Shown in pieces: positions 46,460 to 56,922 of a stretch of DNA of 64,000 nt (positions within the stretch are counted from its first letter, which is position 1; every line of letters begins with the position of its first letter). The stretch is from Takakia lepidozioides (Eukaryota; Streptophyta; Takakiopsida; Takakiales; Takakiaceae). The DNA is taken from positions 60,282,042 to 60,346,041 of the forward strand of contig CM060734.1 in the NCBI GenBank assembly GCA_030704615.1, given 5' to 3'. Both the position numbers and the translations under genes were made by a program. The notes under the pieces were generated by a model. It did no database searches, was not told the DNA's origin, and saw only the letters and a list, made by a program, of their open reading frames with translations.

Positions 46460-48365
46460 CTATGGTGAGGATCCGCTATCACTGTCCGATGCATCCCCGG
46501 CCTCATGCAAGGATGGCTGCCTTCCACCTGCCTCCGAACCTGCATTGTCGCTACCGCTGTTACTCTGAGAAGCCCTCCCCTCAAAAATACCATCCTCACC
46601 AGCCGGAACTGTCCACCTGGGTGCGGAAGTGTCCTCAACATTCCCCTCGCTCTCGGACGCGGATTCTATTACGAACTTCCCTACTCTGCCTTTCACAATT
46701 CTATGTTTGGCCTCACGCCTCATTATAATTCTCTGCTCATTCCCGTATGTCAATTGCTCTAACCGAGTAGGCCTATCCTCCCTCCTGATGGCTTCTCTGG
46801 CAGCCGTGTCTGCATAGGCTGGTAGAAAAAAAGGCTTCTGGGGACTCGCGAGAAACGATTTTCTGGCAAAGAATGGCCAATGCGATTCTGTCTCCTCCTC
46901 TGCAACAGGGTCCGATTCGGGCAAGTCTCCCAGCTTCTCCTCGTCGGACGACTCTGCAAGGCTGAGTGTACGCACAAACATAGAATGAAGTACATTAGAG
47001 AATTCAAACAGGGAATCATCGGCAGGTTGCATGGTCCCTACAACCGAAACCAATACACTTACTATGGTGCAACTCACTCGAAGACAGGCATTGGGGGAAG
47101 CGGCTTCGGGCGCCCCTGCATCGAACGAATTTCCTGGACTTCCTCCTCTTCATCTTCCTCCTCCCCTTCCACGTCATCTTCTGCGTTTTTGGGATCCTCA
47201 GTCGGAGGCAAACGCTGAAGGCCCGCCAAATTGTAATCGTACAAGGCCGTATCCCCCTCAAATGAGAACACAAATCGGTTCGACATCCTTCCCGCCCACA
47301 TACAGGCACCTGCAAATTCATACGACACAACCACAACCAAACTCAAGAATGAGTCGCTTCCTCGCACAAGCAAACATACACAAACGGAAATGGTGTCAAT
47401 TTTGGTGCCGCATTCAATTAACGTTCTCACCTGTATTTGCAGTGATGTCGAGGACCCTGCCTTCAACATCCGTACATGTTTCCATGAGCGTCTGGGATGA
47501 ATGCAGGACTCCTGGTCCTGCCATACCTCCATGGCTTGCCCGACAAATCACAAAGAATGTCCTTCTCTCCCACATGGTTGAACAGGACGTTATACTCCAG
47601 TGGATCAACTGTGGAATCAACAAGTCTTCCTGTTTCACGTAATTTGAATTTCTAATGTTTCTTCACGAAGCAAAATGCCTGAAAGATAAGAGTCTGCAGA
47701 GAAGGAAATGTCCTGGAGGTTTTGCTTCTCCGCAAGCTCCAGCAGGTTCTAATCGTCGCCAAGTCGTACCACGTTGTCGTCCTCTCCTTCTGTCAGCTCA
47801 ATGGGCCGCCCTTCTGCAGATCCAACTCCCACATCTCCAGCGGCCTCCACCGCATTCGTGTTTTTTGAAATTGACTGCAAACCCAATATCTCCGCTTCCA
47901 GTCTCCCTAGGGGTTTTACTGGCGAAGCCATGGGCTCCTTCTGCTTCCTCGACTTCTGAACTCTAGGTGGGCTTTTCTGAGGCGATATCTGAGGTGTTGA
48001 ATGAGGACTCGCCTGCCTCGATGCACTTCCACCTTGCGAGCGCAGCACCCGGGCAGGAGTATCCAAAGTTGACTGTGTTGCTTCGCCCCCCTGCGATCCC
48101 TCCCCAGCTCCCATGTCAAACAAACAGGAAAACATGAGACACTGCACGCAAAAAAAAAGGTGTAAAAGGAATATTGCGTATGGAGTGCTTCATATCCGCA
48201 AAGCACGAATCTCTCACTGGTGGGCGATCCGAGTCTCCGGAGCATTTCATGCATGAGACGGAGCTTAAGTCGTGTCGTCGGCGGCTTCCCAAAATCCCGC
48301 GTCCTCCTTCTCTTTGCCGGAGTTGCCTGACCTTCCACAAACTCTATGCTACCACTATGCCGCAT
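46460..48365 (-). CDS. Multi-exon gene of unknown function inside the Mutator-like element
   Basis: Probable minus-strand exons: about 48216-48365 (RLKLRLMHEMLRRLGSPT), 48114-47752 (MGAGEGSQGG, then Ser/Pro-rich with PRVQKSRKQKEP), 47638-47431 (ends DITANT before donor GTGAGA), 47309-47078 (MSNRFVFSFEGDTALYDYNL, then a long acidic Glu run) and 47037-46460 (SLAESSDEEKLGDLPES, Ser/Asp-rich end). Good splice sites flank the third, fourth and fifth. A TAG at 47749 may be a break or lie in an intron. The protein is acidic, low-complexity and unrecognised. Exon model is tentative. Confidence 0.45.
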
Positions 48366-48767
48366 AAGGAGAGGAAACGCAGGAGAATGTCACTGCAGAA
48401 GGGCAAGGAGCGAGAGAGCGAAGCGGTGGAACATGCAACCACTATGCACGAGCAGATGTGTAAGCAGCCACGTCTTCCGAAGCGTTGCCACCGTCCACCA
48501 CTTTCTGCCGTATGAGTGATGAAGAGATTGTGACCCCTGACACGTTCGCACGGATGAAGTCGACTGGAACACGACGCGTGCCAGTTCCAGCCACCAGTAC
48601 AAGACGGTTTATCCGAATTGCGGCACCGAAATACCTTCCGTTCACCGAATGCTGTTCCCGGAGCAGCCGACATTGAATGAAATATCTGCACATCATGAAA
48701 CCCAACCGCCATGAAAATCCCCTGCCTATGACATTCAACAGTCAGATCGGTACGTTTCATCAGCGGA

Positions 48768-50360
48768 CGGATAAATTTCGGCGCCAAAATTCATCCTATT
48801 CAAGTGCTTTCGTACACAAACTTACAAATTTCGGCGCCGCAATTCATCGCTTCCCAAGTCCTCATTCGTCATGAGCAAACCTGTCAGTAGGATATCGGAG
48901 CCGGAATTAATTCCGGGACAGTGGAAACGGCTGCACTTGGGCACATTTCATCCATATTTTGGCGCCGAAATTCATTACGAATATCTCCGTCCGCGCGTAG
49001 ACGAGGTGAAATCATCCATATTTCGGCGCCGAAATTCATCCAGAGCGAAGACTAAATCGGCACCATGCTATGCTTTGCCGCCATCATTGCCCCTGACGGA
49101 TGCTGTCCATGCCTGTTGGACTTGCCATTTCTGGACATTTAACTATAATTTCGGCGCCGAAATTATACTTTATGTGCGGCAACGTCCCGTGCGAAAAAGA
49201 CCACTTAATGGATACTGTCGGTTTCAAAGGAAAAAAACGGCTAAAATGCAATTAATTTTGACAGAAGGGGTTCAATATGCCGATTTCTCCATTAAATGCA
49301 GAATATTCCTGTTATCTTCGTTGGAACGGGGTATTTCCAACGATTTACCGAAAATTATATCATCTAGAAGCAAATAGTAAGTGTCGGGTTTGGACGAATT
49401 TCGGCGCCAAAATTCATTCGTCGCATAGAAAATGTAATATTAGAGTTACTCATTGCGGACAGTAAGGATGAATTTTGGCGCCGAAATTCATCCATTTCAA
49501 AGAAAAATAAATATTGGAGGGAGGGCATTGGATGAATTTCGGCGCCGAAATCCGGCGCTCAAACCCTGAAAAGAATTTGGAGGGATGGAGTCGGTTGAAT
49601 TTCGGCGCCGAAATTCATTGCTCGCGAAGAAAAATTTTTTTTTTCGGGAGGACTTCGGATGAATTTCGGCGTCGAAATTCATTGCTCCCGAAGAAAAAAA
49701 ATAAAATCGGGAGGACTTCGGATGAATTTCGGCGCCGCAATTCATTGCTCGCGAAGAAAAAAAAAATTTCGGGAGGACTTCGGATGAATGTCGGCGCCGA
49801 AATTCATTGCTCGCAAAGAAAAAAAAAAATTCGGGAGGATTTCGGATGAATTTCGGCGCCGAAATTCATTGCTCGCGAAGAAAAAGGAAAATTAGAAGGG
49901 AGTACTTGGATGAGATTCGGCGCCGAAGTTCATTTGTCGCAAAGAAAAAAAAAAAAACTTCAGATGAATTTGGCACTGAAATCCATCCGCAGGGCAGCAG
50001 AATTAGGGTCGGAAAAGGAGATGAAGAATGAATTTCGGGGCCGAAATACATCCATTCTGCCGATTCAAGATTACTGTCATTCGGATGTCAGCACCGATAT
50101 CCGGACACGTGGTGAATCACGACTGTAATCAGGAACACATTCATCCGTATTTTGGCATCCAAATTCAACCCTCATGTGCAGAAACAATTTGATGAAGAAG
50201 ATGTTCATCCGAATTTCGGCACCGAAATCCATCCGTTGGGTGCTTGGTTAGTTTCATGAGGTGAACAAATTACTATTTCTGTCGCCGGAATTCATCCTAT
50301 GGCTTCCAAAGTTGTTACATGACAGAGATGTTCATCCAGATTTCGGTGCCGAAATTCATG
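48768..50360. repeat. Array of palindromic TTTCGGCGCCGAAA repeats
   Basis: More than twenty copies of a near-palindrome, consensus AATTTCGGCGCCGAAATT, mostly within GATGAATTTC...GAAATTCATT. In 49515-49930 they recur with a period of about 63 bp, separated by GCTCGCGAAGAAAA-type and TCGGGAGGACTTCGG-type spacers, forming a minisatellite. Outside this the spacing is irregular and the arms vary, but the GGCGCC centre is mostly kept. Confidence 0.9.
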
Positions 50361-50450
50361 GGAAGGCCTGATTTATTGTAGCCCAAGTGGTTGTACATTA
50401 CAATTCAGGCACCAAATATCCGATGTGAACTTGCTGTTGTCGTCCGTTTT

Positions 50451-50466
50451 TGTAACGTACGTTACA
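50451..50466. repeat. Perfect 16-bp palindrome
   Basis: TGTAACGTACGTTACA, perfectly self-complementary, directly upstream of the SWIM gene. Could be a dimeric protein-binding site; chance cannot be excluded. Confidence 0.6.
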
Positions 50467-50529
50467 TACCTTCATCTTTACGTGCACCGATCACCCATCC
50501 TGTTGGATGCGGAATCCTCCAGAAAATCA

Positions 50530-51154
50530 TTTGTGTTATTAGGTAGGACACACTCTTCTCACTGCAGGACTTCGCTGCGGAGCGTACCGAGAGGTCCCGT
50601 CTTCAACATGGACTCCCGTGTTTGGGTAAACGTGTACTTCCATCCTGATTATCTGAAAGCTAAAATACGTTCCACGAAATCCAGTTCCCAGTCGTCATCC
50701 TCCTCCCACGAGAAGCTCTTCGCCCCGCATACCGGTGGGTGACACCGCAGCTTGGCCCACCCATCGGTGGGGGAAACTGAAAAGACGACGGCCACCAACA
50801 AAGGCGAACGACACCGGGATGGCCAACGCTCTTGCAATGCCCTGCATAGTGCAAGGTTGCAGGGATGTTCCTCACCCCAGGATGGGGCGCATATTTCAGT
50901 TGTCAACAGCCGGGTCTGCTGCGCGCAGTGTCGTGTATACAATCACGGTTTCACAGTACCCAGCTTGCAACTGTGAGGACTTCCTTGTTATGGAATCGAA
51001 GAATGCAGCATACGTCCCTTGCAAACACCTTTATTACATTTTTCTGAAGCGCATGAGTTGCATATCCGCAGTGGACGTCTTCATCCATGCTCCAACACTA
51101 AGTTTCAACGAGCTGCACAAGGCCCTACGGCAGGACACTGGTCGGACTGCTTGA
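50530..51154 (+). CDS. SWIM zinc-finger protein inside the Mutator-like element
   Basis: Two overlapping plus-strand frames give MDSRVWVNVYFHPDYLKAKI...SSSHEKLFAPH and then GRIFQLSTAG, YPACNCEDFLVM...YVPCKHLYYIFLKRM, with the CxCx(n)CxH pattern of a SWIM finger. SWIM fingers are typical of MULE transposases and FAR1/FHY3 proteins. Here no DDE catalytic domain precedes it, so it is either a separate small protein or the last part of a lost transposase. The frame change near 50735 may be an intron or a mutation. Confidence 0.6.
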
Positions 51155-51865
51155 CATTCCACATTCGGGAAGGAGAAAGTGGCAATTATATTACATTCAT
51201 CTTCTTGCACCCTTTTTTCTGTGAGGAATTATACACTTGGTGGTGCCGCATCGCCATGGCTACATGTGAATTTCGGTGCCGCAATACATGAGAATGTGGT
51301 TTTTGGCCATGAATGGCATGCGCATGTTTTTTTTATTTTGGTTGTGTACAAATGGATCCGAGTAAAGCATACATTGTGTGGAGATTAACGGGCATTGAGG
51401 CCTATTTCAGCGCCGTTTATGGTCTATGTACTGCATAGTGCTTCCTTGTTACTGCTCTTCATTCAATTTGTAGTGATTTCGCAGCCCATCCTAGCGTTTT
51501 CGTCCACCTTTATGAGAAGACTCCAATTTGCTACAAATACATTGTTACTGTTCTGCAAATGTGATGCCTTTACAAGATTGCTAGTTCTGTGTCCCAGTGG
51601 GAAGGGTCCTACTGCACATTCCAGCATTTGCATACTGCACCTTGTGCAAACAGCAATCCATACGACAAAGGACACGTCCCAGCATACTGGCAGTGAATTG
51701 CAAAAAACCTTAACAGAAGATTATCCAAGCATGTATATTCCCCATATGGCACAGGGAAGCTGCTTGATTTCTGAATGAAAATGTATGTGCCATGAGTGTC
51801 GGTGAGTCGAAACATGTCTACTCTAGCATGCAAGACCTATGGTCCCCTCGCCCAAGAAGAAGGAA

Positions 51866-52436
51866 CTCTAACTGGCCTCTCAAGGACCTCCTGAGTGACC
51901 GGGTGCCTATATTTGAACAAAATGTCAGTGGTTTCTGTCGCCCGGTTGAAACTAACGAGGATGTCGTGTTTATCGATAGCACCCCCTTGGTATAAGGACA
52001 TTTTCACAGTGGGCCCTGTGTTCCCCTCCTCCTCATCCTCATAACTGAAGAGAATGTCCCCACTTTCCGAGCCAGTCCGTCCACGCGTAAAGTTTTCACC
52101 TATGCACTCATGATACGTTCACTCGCAACAATTCCAGCGATACAGCAACGCTGTGCGTGATCTGTTCGGCTCCCACTCATGCGGAAAGTCCAGGTCCATG
52201 ATGCGTAGAAACCACCTGCTCCCCAGCCGGGGTCCAGGAGAATCGTGCAATCCTGGAAGAAACTCCATTGCTCTCAGCTGGACAAGACGAGGATCGTCCC
52301 TGTAAACATCCAGGAAAACAATGATGTCGTGTGCTTTCGGGAAAATGACTCCCGTCTGGCGTCGATAGATGTGATTCGGGCACGACATGGCCTCACGACA
52401 TAGCACAAACTCAAAGCAGGGAGGAGATGGGCACAA
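51866..52436 (-). CDS. Unrecognised protein-coding segment inside the Mutator-like element
   Basis: The minus-strand frame from 52436 reads like real protein: HIYRRQTGVIFPKAHDIIVF, VYRDDPRLVQLRAMEFLPG, RWFLRIMDLDFPHEW. A TGA near 52119 ends it, but after about 20 bases a second open run starts (TRGRTGSESGDILFSYEDEE, then DILVSFNRATETTDILFKYR) to a stop near 51866. Intron or mutation cannot be decided. No family recognised. Confidence 0.45.
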
Positions 52437-52499
52437 CAGAGAAGAGTGAAGAGCAAAATGAGAGCAATGCCTCCCTTACCGTAAGGCGGGTATTTGCTC

Positions 52500-52970
52500 T
52501 CCGGAGCCCAATTTTGGCGCCGTTATTGGATGGAGTGCGGAAGCTTCAGCCGAGAATTTTGTTTCCGCAGGTCAATTTCGGCGCCGATATTGGTTGCAAT
52601 CCCTAGCCTTCAGCCGGGTATTTGGTTTCTGGACCCAATTTCGGCGCCGTTATCGGCTGCACTCCGGTGGCTTCAACCGAGTATTTGGTTTTCGGGGCCC
52701 ATTTCGGCGCCGTTATCGCCTGCACTCCGGGTATTTGGTTGGTGGAGCCCAATTACTTTCACCGTTGTTGGCTTCACTCCTGAGCCTTCAGCCGGCTATT
52801 TCTTTTCCTGTGCCCAATTACGGCGCCGTTATACCCAACCATCATGCACTTCTGCAACAGTACTATCCACGGTTATAGGTCGCCATTGCGTTTTCGGAGT
52901 CTGCAAACCTGGATCCTAATTCCGCTTGCGTCTCTGCCTCTGGGATAATTTCGGTGCCGTTATTGCCCAG
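52500..52970. repeat. Right-hand subterminal repeats with GGCGCC core
   Basis: Six to seven copies of CCAATTTCGGCGCCGTTAT, a one-sided variant of the internal palindrome, spaced about 60 bp. The left end of the element (45930-46210) carries a few similar copies (TATTTCGGCGCCGTTATTCC; TATTTCGGCGCCAAATTTCC). Position near both ends suggests transposase binding sites (inference). Confidence 0.8.
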
Positions 52971-53211
52971 AATTCAGTTTTTCTATGACCTGGCCTAGCG
53001 GTCCATGAGCCTGGGCTCCAAGTCATGAGCGTACACTGGTACTCATGAGCGGAGTGCTTCCAGCATGAGCGCGGAAATCTTCGATTTTTGATTATTTTAT
53101 AGTTTTGGGCCTGAAAAAAATCTGCCGAAATTCGAAGTGTGTTACTTTGCGGCTCATAGGTGAGCCATGCCCGCTCATGAGCTCATGGAATAGCAACCCC
53201 CACCTGAGGTC

Positions 53212-54295
53212 CCCTGTAAGCTCCATGGAATTTGGGTTGGAAAACCTTGCCCCCTTGACCACGCTGTTGGGCAGTCTTTTGTGCCTGTGGGCTGGCAGCT
53301 GCGCCTCGTGCAGGCATGTCCTTGCCAAATCCAATGGTAACAACTCGCTCTTCCACCATGTTGAGCTCAATCCGCTCAGCCAGCAGAAACACATCTGCTA
53401 ATGTGGGTTGGGCTGCTTGTAACAGGTTTGCATCCTGCACCCTTCTCCTGAGCTCCTTGTCCAAAATTCCATACCAGAACTGGATTGCCTGAGCTTCAGT
53501 AACCCCTTGGGTCACACTTATCAAGCGCCTCATACGAGTGTAGGCCTCTCGCTAGCTCTCACTGGATTTGCGCTGGAAGTCTTGCAAACTTCGCAGCTTC
53601 TCTATCCGTACACCTTGGTAGTTCCTCCGCAACTCCTGGAAGAACTCCACCACCGGGCTGAATCTAGGCACATGTGTTGTAGTCGTGGCAGGAGGAGTAG
53701 TAGCACCTTCTGCAAAAGTACCGGCACTACTTGTTCCACTACTAGTGCTGGCTGTGGGAGGTATTGGTGGTGATGCCGCTACTGGTCGAGTTGTTCCTCG
53801 AGTAATGGAGATGTAGTCAGGTGACCAATATATCCTCCACTCCTCAATCTCTGCTTATGTCCTCACCTGAACTCATGGTAATCGTCTATAGGCGGGCCTT
53901 CCAAATGCTGGAACAATCCCTTCCACGCCATGAATATAGTGAACAGTTGTGGATTGTGCATCTGCTGCAAATCACACCAGCTGTTGAACTCCTGGATAAA
54001 GTCATCCAGCTCGATTGTGCCCACAGCTCCAGAGTACCTACGAGGCCCCTTAGTAGCTCCATACATCTCCTCCATGTCGTCCCACAATAATGGCAAAGAA
54101 AACCGCACACCTGTTGATGAAGCCTCCGGGTCTGTGTCAGACTCTACAGTAGTTGAGGGTGGAAGTGGAGGTGGTATGAACCGAATACCTCGTCTTATGA
54201 ACCCACTCTCACTATTACTGCTTGTAGCCGTACTCCCCTCAGAACCCTTGGGTAACTCCGTGATGACACTTACAACATGCACCTCCCCCATGTGA
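53212..54295 (-). pseudogene. Gag N-terminal and capsid-like part, copy 2
   Basis: From 54291: MGEVHVVSVITELPKGSEG, a Ser/Pro-rich part, then ELDDFIQEFNSWCDLQQMHN and FMAWKGLFQHLEGPP, which fit the retrotransposon gag fold. After a frameshift near 53870-53540 the second part reads TEAQAIQFWYGILDKELRRR and FLLAERIELNMVEERV, as in copy 1. It is cut at 53211 by the Mutator-like insertion. Confidence 0.8.
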
Positions 54296-54826
54296 CACTA
54301 TAAGGCTCTAGTACTAATTCTAATAGTGACACGGGTGGGCACCTGTTGCAGTTTAAGGGTCATATCCCAGTGGCTCAGGGCACCTGCACCTGCATCCACT
54401 GCAAGAACTCATATGGTTGGCTGGTCATCAACCCAATCTCACCATAGAAGAAACATTGGTGGTCTTGTTGGTCATCACTCCAGCCTCACCACCGACAGCA
54501 TACTCTAGGATTGACCGGTGATCAAATCCGGCCTAATCCCTATGAAAGCAAGCGCCCACACAAAACCAACGTGGCGCACAGTCAAGCATGCAGGCATTGG
54601 GGGGGATCCAAACACAAGAAATCAAAACATCAACACCCCCACACCAAAATCCATCTGCAGTGCTGATCCTGCAGAATATCCCAGCCCAAAACCCCGGACT
54701 GACTGGCATCCACCAAGAGAGGCTTTGGCAACTACAAGTACAAAGTAATGAAAATAGTAAAAAGAATGAGGGGAAGAATAGAGGCCCGACCAAGCAAGAT
54801 CTAATCCTGATCTATGCTATCAACTG

Positions 54827-55650
54827 TCAGACTTCTCTCAAAGTGCCTCGCTCTGCATGATGGTAAGGTGTAGGAGATATATCTATGTCCAGAAACCTGT
54901 TACTAACCTTATCCCAAGCTACAGTAGCTCGCTCTAACCAACCCTCCTCCTCTCTCTGCCAGGTAGAGACAAAGCAATACTCCCCTATCTCCCGCTCACT
55001 GAACACTAAAGAAAATAAAGGTAGGGTCTGACAGTCTCTCAACTCGAAAGCTTTGAGGCGGTTGTGGGTGTCCTCTTTACGAATGACTGCATATCCTTCA
55101 AGCAGAACAAACTTTTCATTGCTAATGAACCCCTGCTCGTGGTTGCCCCGTGTAGAGCGTGTCCGGCTGCAACCATGTCTGATTGCAAAAACTTGTGTAG
55201 CTCCTGCTCCTTTGCTCTAGTACACTACGACCTTGTGGCTGAACACCTTGGTCCCCGGGGCTGTCTTTGGCTGTGTTCCAAGCCTAGCTTCCACCCACTT
55301 TGGTATTTCACCTACAGCTGCAGAACTACTTGCTCCAACAGAGTTCTGACTGTCCAAAGCATATTGAGGCCCTCAACGCCAACTACTGCAGTTTGTTGTC
55401 TATTGCTAATGCCTGATTCCCAGTATGCAATCAACTCGTCCAACTGCTCTCCACTCAAATCAGTCTGAGCCCCTTGAGAAACATAAATCTTGTCCCCTTG
55501 TGTGCACAAGCTAAGAGAAGAGACCTGCCCTTCAATTACATCCTCATTTCCCCCAGCCATACAAGGAGGACATCCACAGATTTGTCTCTCATGTAAACCA
55601 CAACAGGTTCTAGAAATAGAATGTGGACACTCACACTCAAAAAATTCCAT
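54827..55650 (-). pseudogene. ORF upstream of gag in the methyltransferase-gypsy family
   Basis: From 55650: MEFFECECPHSISRTCCGLH, a Cys-rich start, then SGEQLDELIAYWESGISNRQ; after a frame change FSNEKFVLLEGYAV-like sequence and LPLFSLVFSEREIGEYCFVS to a stop at 54827. The part around FSLVFSEREIG recurs in copy 0 (12058), which supports membership in the element. No domain recognised. Confidence 0.55.
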
Positions 55651-55803
55651 AGATTTTTAGCAGAGTAGAAAAAAACTAAAATCACGTCTAGATAGATAGA
55701 TTTCCCCTTTCTGCAGCTATCCCCCCAAAAACTGAGTCAAACGAAGTCCATTTGACAAAGTTATGACCAATTAGGCTCTAAATCATTTAAATTAGATCAA
55801 AAG

Positions 55804-55805
<2 letters not shown>

Positions 55806-55840
<35 letters not shown>
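55806..55840. repeat. Poly-T tract
   Basis: Uninterrupted run of about 35 T. It may be the A-tail of a minus-strand retrotransposed sequence, or a simple repeat. Confidence 0.95.
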
Positions 55841-55898
55841 CAAATTTAAAAATTCAAAGGAAGGTGAAAAGTTCTTTGGAAACTTCCCCTATCCTTAC

Positions 55899-56728
55899 AT
55901 GAATGGACTTCTCCACCAGGGTCATGCTTTCTCTCTGTGTAAGGTGGGGTTTGCATCTGCTTATCAGCGTCTGAGAGAGCGGCAAGAAGCAGGGCAGGAG
56001 AAGCAGCGAGTCGCAACGGCGGTGGCTGGAAGGAACAGTGCACTCCGTGCGCTAGCCAAGCGAGTGCGTGATGCACAGCAGGTGCTGGAGGCGAGTGTGG
56101 AGGAGATGTCGGAGTTCAAGCGCGGCCGGCTTGGCAGCAGCTTGGATATACAGGAGTTGGTCTCATATGCACACAAAATCAGCTATACTACATTTGCCCA
56201 CCTGAATTTGCGTCAGGTTTAGTCCCGATGCGAAGTGCCTTGCCTCCTGCCCCCCAAGATGAGCAAATGCGTGCCTCTATGCTGTATCAAGCCAATGGCC
56301 TGGATTTGGGTCTTTCCAAATTGGTAGCTCCTGTACCCTCCCCGCTTGTACCCACTAAAGATGCGGTAGTTGTGAAAGTGGAAGGGTCTGTCACAACACT
56401 GGAACCTGTGGTGCCTGCGGGATGGCAGCCTGGGATGCCTGTTCAGCTGCTGTCAGAGCTACCGCCAATGCCAGCAGGTTGGAAGATTGGTGATCCCATT
56501 CCATTATCCCTGGGTTTGGATATGCTCCCTTTGCCTCCAGGGTGGAAGGCTGGGGATGCTGCTCCAGTTTTTGCAGGCTTGCGGCCCAAAGCTCCCGCTG
56601 CCCCCGCTCCTGCACTAGGAGTCATTCACATGCCATTTGTCCAGCTCGACCTCAACCCTGAGCTGGAAGATGACTTTGGCAGTGATTATGGCAGTGACGA
56701 AAGCAATTCAAAAGAAGACGATGAGTGA
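55899..56728 (+). pseudogene. MED4: Mediator subunit 4 (MED4)-like, 5'-incomplete, frameshifted
   Basis: The first frame (to 56222) gives a coiled-coil stretch ending [15 protein letters not shown]; the second (56228-56728) gives MRSALPPAPQDEQMRAS, GLDLGLSKLV, VPAGWQPGMPV, PPGWKAGDAAP, FVQLDLNPELEDD and an acidic Ser-rich end. This combination is characteristic of plant MED4, part of the Mediator middle module that bridges RNA polymerase II and activators. One base is missing in a C run near 56200 (GCCCACCTG), which breaks the frame. The N-terminal third of the family protein is absent and no intron is visible, so it is a partial or processed copy, or a sequencing slip in an otherwise live gene. 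Confidence 0.85.
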
Positions 56729-56922
56729 TTTGCGTTTTTCTACTGCTGCATATCAAATGTTACTCGAGAAGGCAGAAGCTGAATCCTAGCACCACCCTGC
56801 CCATTCCAGCCTGTACATCCTCGTCAGTAGCTATCTTGGCATCTGCCGCTTGCTGCTACCTACGGTGCTTCTCCGTTATCAAGCCATGGTTTGTTCACAG
56901 TCCCGCTCAATCCATTGCCCGA

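Larger units (their letters stand above)
45768..53200. mobile_element. Large Mutator-like DNA transposon inserted in gag of copy 2
   Basis: CACCTGAGGTC is present at both sides (45757-45767 and 53201-53211), an 11-bp duplication; copy 1 has the single site CATCTGAGGTC at 20757-20767. The ends are inverted repeats: left GAGGTTTACTATTTCATGAG, right (reverse complement) GGGGTTGCTATTCCATGAG, then CATGAGC-rich tracts on both sides. A 9-11-bp duplication and a SWIM zinc finger inside point to the Mutator superfamily. No DDE transposase was recognised, so it may be non-autonomous or a divergent type. Confidence 0.8.
41459..55650 (-). mobile_element. Copy 2: methyltransferase-gypsy element, deleted and split by a DNA transposon
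   Basis: Reading leftwards: a 5' ORF (55650-54830), gag (54295-53212), a 7.4-kb insertion (45768-53200), gag knuckles, protease, a methyltransferase stub, integrase, PHD finger and 3' LTR. RT, RNase H and the catalytic half of the methyltransferase are absent. The 5' LTR is not securely located; the unit at 57536-57885 is a candidate. Confidence 0.85.

Noticed and set aside
47031-47642. 203-codon plus-strand frame
   Set aside because: It overlaps the minus-strand exons with good splice sites, has no domain and looks like their shadow.
48768-49100. Reading the TTTGGCGC variants as host E2F sites
   Set aside because: Some copies fit the E2F consensus, but most are TTTCGGCG, which does not; the resemblance follows from the GGCGCC palindrome.
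49515-49930. Regular array resembling a CRISPR (repeat about 23 bp, period 63 bp)
   Set aside because: Spacers are near-identical and A-rich, no cas genes, and the setting is a plant transposon; it is a minisatellite.
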